NCBI GenBank assembly: GCA_016721735.1
Contig: JADKHM010000015.1
Location: 310,001-374,000, forward strand
Source of the DNA: Flavobacterium sp.
GTDB lineage: Bacteria; Bacteroidota; Bacteroidia; Flavobacteriales; Flavobacteriaceae
DNA: 64,000 nt
Direction: 5' to 3'
Each line of letters begins with the position of its first letter. Position 1 is the first letter of the stretch. The notes beneath the pieces were generated by a model. It searched no databases, had not been told where the DNA came from, and saw only the letters and a program-made list of their open reading frames with translations. Both the position numbers and the translations under genes were made by a program. Of the stretch, positions 54,101-60,980 are shown one piece after another.

Positions 54101-54929
54101 TCGACGCTCCAACAATTGTTGTTGGTGCTGGATTCTGGGATACCACAAAATCAGCTGCGTTTGCCCCACTAATTGCCACTACGGCTGGAGCTCCCGTCAA
54201 ATTCAAGTCTGCCGTGGCACCAGCAACATTTTGAATAGTAAATGTTCTGGCAAAAGAAACCCCCACAAGACTTGCGCCGAAATCTGTATGGTCGGCACCA
54301 GACGGCAAAAGATCATTGTCTAAAATATTACTTCCATTTCCCACAACATTCATCTCGGGTTGCGCTGTTGAGGCAGTTGTCCCATTTAAAATTACGTTAT
54401 ATGAACTGAGACCACAATCGAAACCGCCTGTCCCTGTTGCACCTGTCGCCCCATATCCGTAAAGTCTAAAAGTAGTAGCCGTCGTCAGATTGTTAAGGCC
54501 TGCAATGGAAATTGAATAACCCGTATTTAAAGATGCAGCGACCGCAACTGTTCCCAGGTCAGCTACATAACCATCAACAGATGAACGCAATGCAACATTT
54601 GATGGGCCACTTGCTGATCGATCCCAACTAAAAACAAAAGACGTTGGAGTAAAAGAAAAACCGCTGTTTGGCGTTACTGTAAATTGAATATAATTTGAGG
54701 TCGATAAAGCTCCGATTGCCCAATTATTGCCACCAAAACGATTCAAATTACCCGCAGGTGCAACAACGCTGCCTGTGAGATTGAGTGTTGAAGATGATAA
54801 ATTTACATTATTTGTCACACTTAGTTCTGTAGTTTCTAGTCCCGTATTGCCAAATGTGTTCCATTGCAAGAGTTGACTGTAGGACAAAATATGAACAAAA
54901 AGAAATAATATTACAATTTTAACTTTCAT
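51183..54929 (-). CDS. Very large T9SS cargo protein with choice-of-anchor, IPT and lamin-tail-like domains
   Basis: The start at 54929 gives a signal peptide (MKVKIVILFLFVHILSYSQ) and about 1248 residues; the longer frame to 54983 runs through the promoter. In order: a beta-sandwich N-terminus, a choice-of-anchor D/ASH-like domain (about 190-315, ANAADFVVSQNPAP), an IPT/TIG-like domain (about 320-400), a lamin-tail-like domain (NDLIIYEVHDEF), Ig-like repeats, and the region before the C-terminus typical of T9SS type C-sorted proteins (SRIWLDLVGP to DDRFVLRYTN), with the sorting signal at the end (GREIYQSDEI to KKILY). It is a surface protein of unknown binding target. Confidence 0.8.
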   Translation of the reverse strand: MKVKIVILFLFVHILSYSQLLQWNTFGNTGLETTELSVTNNVNLSSSTLNLTGSVVAPAGNLNRFGGNNWAIGALSTSNYIQFTVTPNSGFSFTPTSFVFSWDRSASGPSNVALRSSVDGYVADLGTVAVAASLNTGYSISIAGLNNLTTATTFRLYGYGATGATGTGGFDCGLSSYNVILNGTTASTAQPEMNVVGNGSNILDNDLLPSGADHTDFGASLVGVSFARTFTIQNVAGATADLNLTGAPAVVAISGANAADFVVSQNPAPTTIVGASTTFQITFTPSAAGVRSASLTIPNNDNNENPYNFNIQGTGTACTSAVISTVFPLSGPVGTVVAITASSGSLLGATAKFNGVSGVVVSSSATQLFVTVPAGATTGNLVVSNAALCPSLPITFTVISSVSSGCQGVVSNDLIIYEVHDEFSLDGGTITIFNGTASTKNMSDYRFYRTGNQNDGNEIDYGNLTGSIAPGALGIIKVSVGSCGPASTNGTIDNGFNENDGLQLRMSDGVTVVDDVDAYVTMKGYYMKRNVGAYTARTSYVAADWTTITLAAGVCAPGLATAAPVIAGSGAVPSIVTHPTLALSCTSSSATLSVSATEGFNLVGDIKELAYEWYVVAPNAVAWSLISISGNYADTDANPSTLNIASLTGLNGYQYYCRVKENDNTCYIASNAVKINNGTLIWNGTDWRDTNNIVGIPSITKIATINGTYNTFTNGSFDCCSLIVNNGYTATIAANTYINVQNNVTMVGTGNLIVDDNGSLVQVSDTGVNTGSISLNRIHTVKKFDYVYLASPVNNFPLTSVSPTTSSAFLWKWIPTVGGFFGNWVNTTENMITGKGYIVRGPSGFNNTTAADYTVPYRNVPNNGVVAVDVERGGYTGADYPNPNPLITDLVTKYDDNWNLVGNPYPSAIDAKAFMTYNTNIEGVIRIWTHGNLPSAAVTNPFYGSFTYNYTASDFILYNLTGPSVQNGYNGYIPSGQGFFVAMLDGPADATQKVYFNNSMRSKTFDNSQFFRLNGPSHTSNGFEKSRIWLDLVGPNETVSRTMIGYVDGATTAKDRLYDALLKASGNQDFYSIIDNEAMNIQGRPTPFDRRDKVSLGLKLTSANTYKIAISSVDGLFLNSNRAIYLEDKVLHIIHNLKQDPYTFTSIAGKFDDRFVLRYTNSGYNSRELDDSLNMTAVAVNHDEILVESTTENINKIFIYDLLGREIYQSDEINSTDYVISNLHRTQETLLVKILLNNGLIETKKILY

Positions 54930-54964
54930 TGAAGATGAATTTTGATTTGCATAAAAACGCGATA

Positions 54965-54972
54965 CAAATTTA
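54965..54972 (-). promoter_or_regulatory. -7 element of the large T9SS gene
   Basis: The minus strand reads TAAATTTG, 36 bp before the start at 54929. It is divergent from the recX -7 element 22 bp away, so the two promoters overlap. Confidence 0.5.
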
Positions 54973-54994
54973 CAGCAAAACATTGATATTTAGG

Positions 54995-55002
54995 TACTTT
55001 TG
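54995..55002 (+). promoter_or_regulatory. -7 element of recX promoter
   Basis: TACTTTTG matches TAnnTTTG, 44 bp before the recX start, with no clear -33 TTG at normal spacing. Confidence 0.45.
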
Positions 55003-55046
55003 CATTACTAAATTATTAAATTAAGCCATTAAACATTTGTCAATTT

Positions 55047-55523
55047 ATGAATCAAAATCCTAACAATGAAGTTATTATAAAGAAAATAGAGTCATACTGT
55101 GCTTATCAAGACCGCTGTCATCAAGAGGTGACTCAGAAATTGAAAAGTATGCTAATCGATTCTTCTACACTCGACGAGATTATTGTTCATCTTATTCAAA
55201 ACAAATTCTTAAACGAAGAACGTTTTGCTTGTAGCTTCGCTCGCGGAAAACATCGAATAAAGAGTTGGGGCAATATTCGGATAATTAACGAATTGAAAGC
55301 ACGAAATATAACACAAACAAACATAAAAACCGCATTGAAAGAAATTACGACAGAGGAGTATTTTGCGACTTTTGAAAACCTGTCTGCTCGAGTTTGGGAA
55401 AATATCACTGAAAAAAATGAACTCAAAAAGCGCAAAAAGTTTTGCGACTATTTACTTCGGAAAGGCTATGAAAGCCAATTGGTCTATGAAAAAGTAAAAG
55501 AATTGGAAAAATCAATCGATTAA
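55047..55523 (+). CDS. recX: RecX family regulatory protein
   Basis: This 158-residue protein is made of three-helix repeats as in RecX, which binds and inhibits RecA filaments. Family features are the YCAYQDRCHQEVTQKL repeat, NKFLNEERFACSFARGKHRIKSWGNIRIINELKARNI (the central conserved block) and the C-terminal KKFCDYLLRKGYESQLVYEKV. It is not next to recA here. Its stop overlaps the convergent ketoacyl synthase gene by 4 bp. Confidence 0.85.
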   Translation: MNQNPNNEVIIKKIESYCAYQDRCHQEVTQKLKSMLIDSSTLDEIIVHLIQNKFLNEERFACSFARGKHRIKSWGNIRIINELKARNITQTNIKTALKEITTEEYFATFENLSARVWENITEKNELKKRKKFCDYLLRKGYESQLVYEKVKELEKSID

Positions 55524-56674
55524 AGCGAGACTAAAATACTTACCGCATTACCACCAAAACCAACGGCATTAACCATAATCTTTCGAATTTTTGTTTTCTC
55601 ATTCTGAACTTCAGCAAAAGGAACTGGTATAAACTGCTGCTGTTGCAACATCAATAACGCCAATTCAATGCCCAACATTCCCGATGCGCCAAGCGTATGT
55701 CCGATTTTCCACTTATTCGTTGTGAGCAAAGGTAAATTCTTTCCAAAAACCTTTTGAATAGCATTGTATTCTGACAAGTCGCCTTTTATGGTGCCAGGAG
55801 CGTGCATGACAATCACGTCAACTTCCGTTGTTTCGGCACTTTCTAAGGCCATTTGCATCGACTTTTGAAAGCATGTCGCTTCGGCGGAAATCGATGTGTT
55901 GTGTTCTAAGAGTTCCGTTGCATAACCAATGCCTTCTATATAAGCCAACGCATGCTCTTTTTTACCAAGTTCTAAACAACAAACTGAGGCGCCTTCTCCT
56001 AAAATCATGGTGTTCTGCTTCTTATCTAGATCGAGTGCACGACAAGGATATTGCTGATTTTCTTTCGCATAGATTTTCATCGCTTGCATTTGCGCAACAG
56101 TGAAATCTGTTAATGGCGCTTCACTGCCGCCAACCAAAAACTTTTCTGCCATGCCAGACCGAAGCCATGCTACTCCATTAAGGAGCGCATGCAAAGCGGT
56201 TGAACAAGTTATGGAATGCGAAATTTCAGGTCCATTCGATTGCAAATCATGTGCAACCCAAGATGAAATGTTGCCTAACGTTGTGGTTGGAGAAGCTAAA
56301 GTAGGTGCTTTACCTGTTTTGAGAAATTCAATATGGTGTTTTTCGAATAAGGAAGTGGCGCCACGAGAAGAACCGATATTAATTCCAAATTCATCATCTT
56401 TTTTCCAACCTGCTTGTGCAATCGCTAATCGCGAAGCCGCTATTGCCATAAGAACCGAATCATCTAGAAATTTGTATTTATGGTCAGACTTCCTTAATGC
56501 GTCCAACATTGCTTCAGCATCTGAATCTAAAGGCGCGACCAACGCTACTGAATTCCCAAAGTCTTGCTGAACAAAACAATGGTTTGAATTGCAATAATGC
56601 TCCCAAATCGATTTCGGATTGTTCCCTAGTGGAGACAATGATGCAATGGCTGTAATGGAAATCGGTTGCAACAA
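55520..56674 (-). CDS. Beta-ketoacyl-ACP synthase in the biotin operon
   Basis: This 384-residue thiolase-fold condensing enzyme of the FabB/FabF type has the catalytic Cys in SITCSTALHA, a first His in MHAPGTIKGD (in place of the usual HGTGT) and a second His in KWKIGHTLGASGM, so the triad is complete although the first motif is diverged. It is the last gene of the bioF-bioD-bioA direction, 127 bp after bioA with a structured repeat between. No bioC, bioH, bioZ or bioW is visible, so a role in making the pimeloyl chain is plausible but inferred from position. It may instead serve other lipid synthesis. Confidence 0.8.
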   Translation of the reverse strand: MLQPISITAIASLSPLGNNPKSIWEHYCNSNHCFVQQDFGNSVALVAPLDSDAEAMLDALRKSDHKYKFLDDSVLMAIAASRLAIAQAGWKKDDEFGINIGSSRGATSLFEKHHIEFLKTGKAPTLASPTTTLGNISSWVAHDLQSNGPEISHSITCSTALHALLNGVAWLRSGMAEKFLVGGSEAPLTDFTVAQMQAMKIYAKENQQYPCRALDLDKKQNTMILGEGASVCCLELGKKEHALAYIEGIGYATELLEHNTSISAEATCFQKSMQMALESAETTEVDVIVMHAPGTIKGDLSEYNAIQKVFGKNLPLLTTNKWKIGHTLGASGMLGIELALLMLQQQQFIPVPFAEVQNEKTKIRKIMVNAVGFGGNAVSILVSL

Positions 56675-56715
56675 AATAATTCTATTTTAATTCAGTTTCG
56701 GTTTGAAATGCAAGT

Positions 56716-56796
56716 GCCTAGCCCTGATAGCAGTGAAAATCCTTTTGCAGCATTTTTTTGCGCAAAAGATTGCAACGGATAGCAGGAACTAGCTCC
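56716..56796 (+). repeat. Dispersed structured repeat, type I, copy C
   Basis: CCTAGCCCTGATAGCAGTG, ATCC, a central CTTTTGC with GCAAAAG stem (56742-56748, 56762-56768), then AACGGATAGCAGG and CTAGCTCC. It ends five bases from the bioA stop codon. Confidence 0.78.
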
Positions 56797-56801
56797 CAAA
56801 A

Positions 56802-58073
56802 TTACACTATTTCTAAAGCATTTTCGACTACTTGGTAGACTTTTTCCAGTTGATTTTGCGATATAATATAAGGCGGAAGAATGTAGACTATATTGCCGAC
56901 TGGCCGCAAAATAATCCCGTTTTCGATAAAGAAGTTATAGAGTTTGTTACGCATCGTTCCGTAATAACTCTCCTGGTTTTCGGTAATGATTTCTAAAGCA
57001 AAAATAACCCCAAGAACTCGAGTCGTTTTTACTTTGGGATGGGATTTTATTTTGGATTGAAAATCCATGTGGCTTTGGTGGACTCGCTTCATGTTGGCTT
57101 GAATGCTTTCTGATTGCAATAATTGCAAACTCGCTAAAGCAGCCGCGCAGCCTGTTGGATTGGCGGTAAAAGTATGTCCGTGAAACAACGCCTTATTCGT
57201 ATCATCATCATAAAACCCGTCGAAGATTGCTGCAGTGAACGTTGTAATTGCCATCGGAATCGTTCCTCCAGTCAATGCTTTTGAAAGACACATCATGTCG
57301 GGTTGTTGTTTCAAGTAATCACAGGCAAATGTTTTTCCTGTTTTTCCGAAACCTGTCATGACTTCATCTGCAATGGTGAATACTTGATTTTCTTTACAAA
57401 TTGTAAGGAGTTCATTGAGGATTTCAGGCGCATACATTACCATTCCAGCGGCGCCCTGCACGAGTGGTTCAAAGATAAAGGCTGCGCACGCATTGGATTG
57501 AATGGCTTGATGTAAGGCCTCTTTACTTTTGCTTTCATTTCCTTCGGTTGGGACGGGAATTCGAATTACATCGATTAACGATCCTTGAAATGCCTCGGTA
57601 AAAAATGTAATGCCACTTGATGCCATAGCTCCGAAAGTATCGCCGTGAAAGGCATCTTCAAAGGCAATTACTGTAGTGCGTTTTTCGCCTTTATTGTAAA
57701 AGTATTGCAGGGCAGCTTTGAGTGCCACTTCAACAGCGGTCGAACCATTGTCTGAAAAGAAAATTTTCTTTTGGTTGGAAGGCAAGATTTTCATCAATTG
57801 TTCCGAAAGCAAAACGGCTGGCTTGTTGGTAAATCCACCGAATAAGACGTGCTCTAAAGTCGTGAGTTGCGCGTAGATGGCATCAGCTATAAATTGGTTA
57901 CTATGCCCGTAAGGATTGACCCACCAAGAGGCAATCGCATCGATATATTCTTTGCCATTTTCATCCCAAAGTAACGCACCTTCTCCTCTGACAATTGCTG
58001 GAAGCAAGCAAGTTGTTTTGTGCTGCGTGTAGGGATGCCAGTGATATAATTGGTCTTTCTCGGATAGGTTCAT
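56802..58073 (-). CDS. bioA: Adenosylmethionine-8-amino-7-oxononanoate aminotransferase
   Basis: This PLP enzyme transfers an amino group from SAM to KAPA, giving DAPA in biotin synthesis. The 423 residues show WHPYTQ near the N-terminus, the class III pattern with FSDNGSTAVEVALKAA, DEVMTGFGKTGKTFA and the PLP lysine in SKALTGGTIPMA. Its start is one base from the bioD stop, so the genes are coupled. Confidence 0.95.
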   Translation of the reverse strand: MNLSEKDQLYHWHPYTQHKTTCLLPAIVRGEGALLWDENGKEYIDAIASWWVNPYGHSNQFIADAIYAQLTTLEHVLFGGFTNKPAVLLSEQLMKILPSNQKKIFFSDNGSTAVEVALKAALQYFYNKGEKRTTVIAFEDAFHGDTFGAMASSGITFFTEAFQGSLIDVIRIPVPTEGNESKSKEALHQAIQSNACAAFIFEPLVQGAAGMVMYAPEILNELLTICKENQVFTIADEVMTGFGKTGKTFACDYLKQQPDMMCLSKALTGGTIPMAITTFTAAIFDGFYDDDTNKALFHGHTFTANPTGCAAALASLQLLQSESIQANMKRVHQSHMDFQSKIKSHPKVKTTRVLGVIFALEIITENQESYYGTMRNKLYNFFIENGIILRPVGNIVYILPPYIISQNQLEKVYQVVENALEIV

Positions 58074-58074
58074 G

Positions 58075-58692
58075 TTACAATTTTTCTAATACCTCACGAA
58101 ACGCATCGGCATATTCAGCGATGACATTCTTGTCGAAATAAGGTTCATTCCCGATACGTCCTAAATTCTTGACTCCAGTTTTCGAGAGAATAATCGACTC
58201 GGTCGCTGGGTTCTCGTCGCCATTGAACAGAATTCCAGCGATGGCAATTTTTCTGCTAGTGAGGGTTTCGATGGTCATCAACGTATGATTGATGCTTCCC
58301 AAATAGTGCCTTGAAATTACAATGACTTTATAGTCGGGTTGAATTAAATCGGCAATAGTTTCATGATCATTTAGTGGAACTAAGATTCCTCCGGCTCCTT
58401 CGATGACTAGGTGATTTTGTGTCTTAGGTTCCTTTATTTTCTTAATATCGATGACAACATGATCCAAAATCGCCGCGTGATGTGGACTTGCTGGCGTATT
58501 CAAGGCGTAACTGTTTGGGTGAATTATGGACTTTGAATTTGAAATGTAATTGGAGATTTTATGACTGTCTGATTTGTCTAAATCTCCCGCTTGGATTGGT
58601 TTCCAATAGTCGGCTTGAAGTGCTTCGGTAATGATAGCGGAGGCGATGGTTTTACCGACATCGGTTCCGATTCCTGTTATAAATAGTTTCAT
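58075..58692 (-). CDS. bioD: Dethiobiotin synthetase
   Basis: This enzyme carboxylates DAPA with ATP to form dethiobiotin. The 205 residues carry the P-loop GIGTDVGKT at the N-terminus and the conserved VIEGAGGILVPL. It lies between the broken GxxExxY gene and bioA. Confidence 0.94.
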   Translation of the reverse strand: MKLFITGIGTDVGKTIASAIITEALQADYWKPIQAGDLDKSDSHKISNYISNSKSIIHPNSYALNTPASPHHAAILDHVVIDIKKIKEPKTQNHLVIEGAGGILVPLNDHETIADLIQPDYKVIVISRHYLGSINHTLMTIETLTSRKIAIAGILFNGDENPATESIILSKTGVKNLGRIGNEPYFDKNVIAEYADAFREVLEKL

Positions 58693-58770
58693 AATTATAG
58701 GCCACAGATTAAGCGGATTGAACAGATTAATACTGATTTTTTAAATTTACTTTTTTGTTGTTTGTGTAGA

Positions 58771-59123
58771 TCATCTTTTAAATTCGGGCTCTGCACCAAA
58801 ATTTAAGAGCATTCCAATTTCAATTGGTGTTGCTTTTAAGTAATTTATTGTTTGAGCAATGTGGGAATTCATTAATAATTCGGTTGCTTTTAGTTCTACA
58901 ATAACTTTGTCTTCGACAAGCAAATCTGAATAATATTCCCCGACAAGTGCTTTTAAAGTACCTTTTTGCTTTGGTTCCCTTTTAGACCTCTATCTTTCAA
59001 CTCCAAATACATGGCGTTTTGATAGACTTTCTTAAGGAATCCATATCCAAGTTCATTATAAACTTCATAATAAACTTTTAGGATTGTATTCGTAATAGAT
59101 TGGTGTAATAGGCTCATATTCAT
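58771..59123 (-). pseudogene. GxxExxY family protein, frameshifted, inside the biotin operon
   Basis: From ATG at 59123 the minus strand encodes SITNTILKVYYEVYNELGYGFLKKVYQNAMYLELKDRGL, then breaks; another frame continues REPKQK, GEYYSDLLVEDKVIVELKA, INYLKATPIEIGMLLNFG and ends EFKR at 58771. Restoring one A (T on the plus strand) in the run 58980-58983 gives a 117-residue GxxExxY protein. The family is usually tied to a PD-(D/E)xK nuclease-like fold; the IVELKA and LLNFG motifs are intact. The usual GxxE segment reads GYGFLKKVY, with Lys where Glu is expected. Function in the family is unknown. Its place between bioF and bioD is probably incidental. Confidence 0.75.
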
Positions 59124-59161
59124 TTTCCGTTAAAATTAGTCAAATCCGTTTTGTCCGTGGC

Positions 59162-60319
59162 TTAAAAGACAAAAGTAGCTAACAATTCTAAAACTCTGGA
59201 AATTTCTGCCTCAGAGTTGTAACTATGAATGCAAATCCGAAGTCGCTCTTGTCCTTCAGGGACAGTTGGAGACAAAATCGCTTTGACATCGAAGCCGTTT
59301 TGTTGCAGTTGAGAAGCAATGGTTTTTACCTTTTCATTTCCGGGAATAATGGCGCTTTGAATCGCGGACTTACTTCTTACAAACAGTGGTTTCAATCCGA
59401 GTAGTTGTTTCTGTTGATTAAAGAAATTGATATTCTCTCGAAGCGCGTGTTGTGCTGCTTTTTCATTACTCAATTCATGATACGCGCAATAGATGGTAGC
59501 AATGTTGTGTGGTGCAAGTCCAGTGGTGTAAATAAAACTACGCGCAAAGTTGACGAGATAATTCTTGAGTTCATTGCTCCCTAAAATCGCTGCACCGTGG
59601 CAACCCAAACCTTTTCCGAAGGTCATGATTCTCGCAAAAATTTTATTTTGAACTTGCAATTGTTGGAGCAAGCCGCAGCCGTTTTCACCAAAGACACCGA
59701 GTGCATGTGCCTCGTCGACAACGATTAGTGCTTGGTGTTTTTCAGCGATGGCAATCATTGTTTCGAAGTCTGGGGAATCTCCATCCATGGAAAAAACAGA
59801 TTCGGTGACGATGTAGATTGTTGTGAGTTGTTGGTTGTCGGTTGTGGGTTGGACTTTTGTAATAAGTCGTTCTAAATCCTCGTAGTTGTTGTGTTGGTAT
59901 TTGTAGGCTTTGGCGTTTGATAATTGAATGCCGTCGCGGATGGAGGCATGACACAATTCATCATAGAGAATAAAATCACCTTTTTGCGGCACGCTGCTAA
60001 AAAAACCGACATTGGCGTCATAGCCAGAGTTTAAGATTAGTGCGGCTTCTGCTTGGTGAAATTGTGCGAGGTAGTTTTCGGCAAGTTCGTAAAGCGGATG
60101 ATTTCCTGATAATAGTCGAGAGCCAGTAGCTCCGTTTTCACAAAAATCATTGTCTAATAGGAACTGATGGGTTTGATTGAAAATGGTTTTTGATTTGGCA
60201 AAGCCGAGATAATCGTTGGAAGCAAAATCAATTGCGCTTGAAGTGGAAGGCAATTGGCGCAGCGCGTTGTTTTGCTTTCGGGCTTCGAGTTTGGCGGAAA
60301 GATTTTTGGGAAACTTCAT
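59162..60319 (-). CDS. bioF: 8-amino-7-oxononanoate synthase
   Basis: This PLP enzyme condenses pimeloyl-thioester with alanine. The 385 residues have the family's FASNDYLGFAKS, GATGSRLLSGNHPLYELAE, ESVFSMDGDSPD, DEAHALGVFG and the PLP lysine in MTFGKGLGCHG. The ending ERLRICIHSYN is also typical. A stretch at about residues 156-166 (PTTDNQQLTT) comes from a DNA heptad repeat inside the gene and looks like an insertion in a surface loop. First gene of the bioF-bioD-bioA direction. Confidence 0.92.
   Translation of the reverse strand: MKFPKNLSAKLEARKQNNALRQLPSTSSAIDFASNDYLGFAKSKTIFNQTHQFLLDNDFCENGATGSRLLSGNHPLYELAENYLAQFHQAEAALILNSGYDANVGFFSSVPQKGDFILYDELCHASIRDGIQLSNAKAYKYQHNNYEDLERLITKVQPTTDNQQLTTIYIVTESVFSMDGDSPDFETMIAIAEKHQALIVVDEAHALGVFGENGCGLLQQLQVQNKIFARIMTFGKGLGCHGAAILGSNELKNYLVNFARSFIYTTGLAPHNIATIYCAYHELSNEKAAQHALRENINFFNQQKQLLGLKPLFVRSKSAIQSAIIPGNEKVKTIASQLQQNGFDVKAILSPTVPEGQERLRICIHSYNSEAEISRVLELLATFVF
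59821..59852 (-). repeat. Heptanucleotide repeat cluster inside bioF
   Basis: On the plus strand TTGTGAG, TTGTTGG, TTGTCGG, TTGTGGG and TTGG follow head to tail. They are the same heptad type as the intergenic clusters, but here they are translated in frame as part of bioF. Confidence 0.75.
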
Positions 60320-60371
60320 TGGGTAAAGTTATCTCTTTTTGAAAAACAAACTAGATTTTGAATCCGGATTT

Positions 60372-60485
60372 TTAGCCCAGATGGCAGCGGTTATCCTTTT
60401 TTATTGCTTTAGTGAAAAGCCCTTCGACTGCGCTCAGGTTGACAAAGCAATAAAAAAGATAGTAGCGCACAGCTGGAATAGCTTC
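60372..60485 (+). repeat. Dispersed structured repeat, type I, copy E (composite)
   Basis: The left flank is TTAGCCCAGATGGCAGCGG, TTATCC; the right flank is AAGATAGTAGCGCACAGC, TGGAATAGCTTC. The central stem is a perfect 15 bp (60396-60410 with 60444-60458), and its loop holds a second common element, GCCCTTCGACTGCGCTCAGG. It fills much of the 306-bp gap between bioF and atpC. Confidence 0.75.
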
Positions 60486-60534
60486 TGAAAATTCAACTGT
60501 AAATATAAAATAGTGATTAGTGAGAAAATAGTAC

Positions 60535-60577
60535 TGCCACCCCGCCCTTTGGGCACCCCTCCAGAGGAGGGGAATAA
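60535..60577 (-). repeat. GC-rich double-hairpin repeat, copy 2, at a terminator T-tract
   Basis: On the minus strand TTTTTTTATTCCCCTCC leads from the atpC terminator T-tract into a CCCCTCC/GGAGGGG hairpin, then GCCC-AAA-GGGC and GGGGTGGC. The same 17 bases join terminator and repeat at copy 1. Confidence 0.75.
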
Positions 60578-60580
60578 AAA

Positions 60581-60605
60581 AACGCCTAACAAAAAGCTAG
60601 GCGTT
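60581..60605 (-). terminator. Intrinsic terminator of atpC
   Basis: AACGCCTA with TAGGCGTT around a 9-nt loop, A-run to the left (T-run on the minus strand). Confidence 0.85.
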
Positions 60606-60625
60606 TTTCTATAAGTTGGATCGAA

Positions 60626-60907
60626 TTAGTCGACTAATACGATGACTTTGTTGTCTTTCATCTCGATGGTACCAGAGGCGATCTTTAGCGAATAAAGTTG
60701 CTCGTTTACTTTGGTAAATTTCTCTGCTACTTCTTTGTCGAATTTGAAAGAAGTTGCTCCAATTTTGATGACACCTTCTTTTAAAGTTGAAACGATTGGC
60801 GCGTGGTGATTTAACACTTGAAAACTACCGGCAACACCTGGAAGAGAAACCGAAGTCACTTCGCCTTGGAACAATTTAGATTCTGGTGATACTATTTCTA
60901 AAATCAT
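60626..60907 (-). CDS. atpC: ATP synthase F1 subunit epsilon
   Basis: This 93-residue protein is the short form of the epsilon subunit of F1, which regulates and couples the rotor. It has the N-terminal beta-sandwich (MILEIVSPESKLFQGEVTSVSLPGVAGSFQVLNHHAPIVSTL) and lacks most of the C-terminal helical hairpin. That is usual in Bacteroidota and means inhibition by an extended epsilon is unlikely. It follows atpD after 73 bp of heptad-rich sequence. Confidence 0.92.
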   Translation of the reverse strand: MILEIVSPESKLFQGEVTSVSLPGVAGSFQVLNHHAPIVSTLKEGVIKIGATSFKFDKEVAEKFTKVNEQLYSLKIASGTIEMKDNKVIVLVD

Positions 60908-60917
60908 AATTTGATTA

Positions 60918-60977
60918 ATTACGAATTTTTAAATTACGAATTACGAATGATGTTTCGTAATTCATAATTCGTAATTC
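60918..60977. repeat. AT-rich heptad cluster, inverted arrangement
   Basis: AATTACGA-type heptads on the left are followed by CGTAATT/CATAATT heptads on the right, so the region between atpC and atpD is nearly self-complementary. It resembles the arrangement at 16665-16745 with a different heptad sequence. Confidence 0.6.
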
Positions 60978-60980
60978 TTA

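Noticed and set aside
59742..59954. Minus-strand frame rich in His, Gln and Thr over the bioF repeat
   Set aside because: It is the heptad repeat read in another frame within bioF, which is supported by family motifs on both sides.
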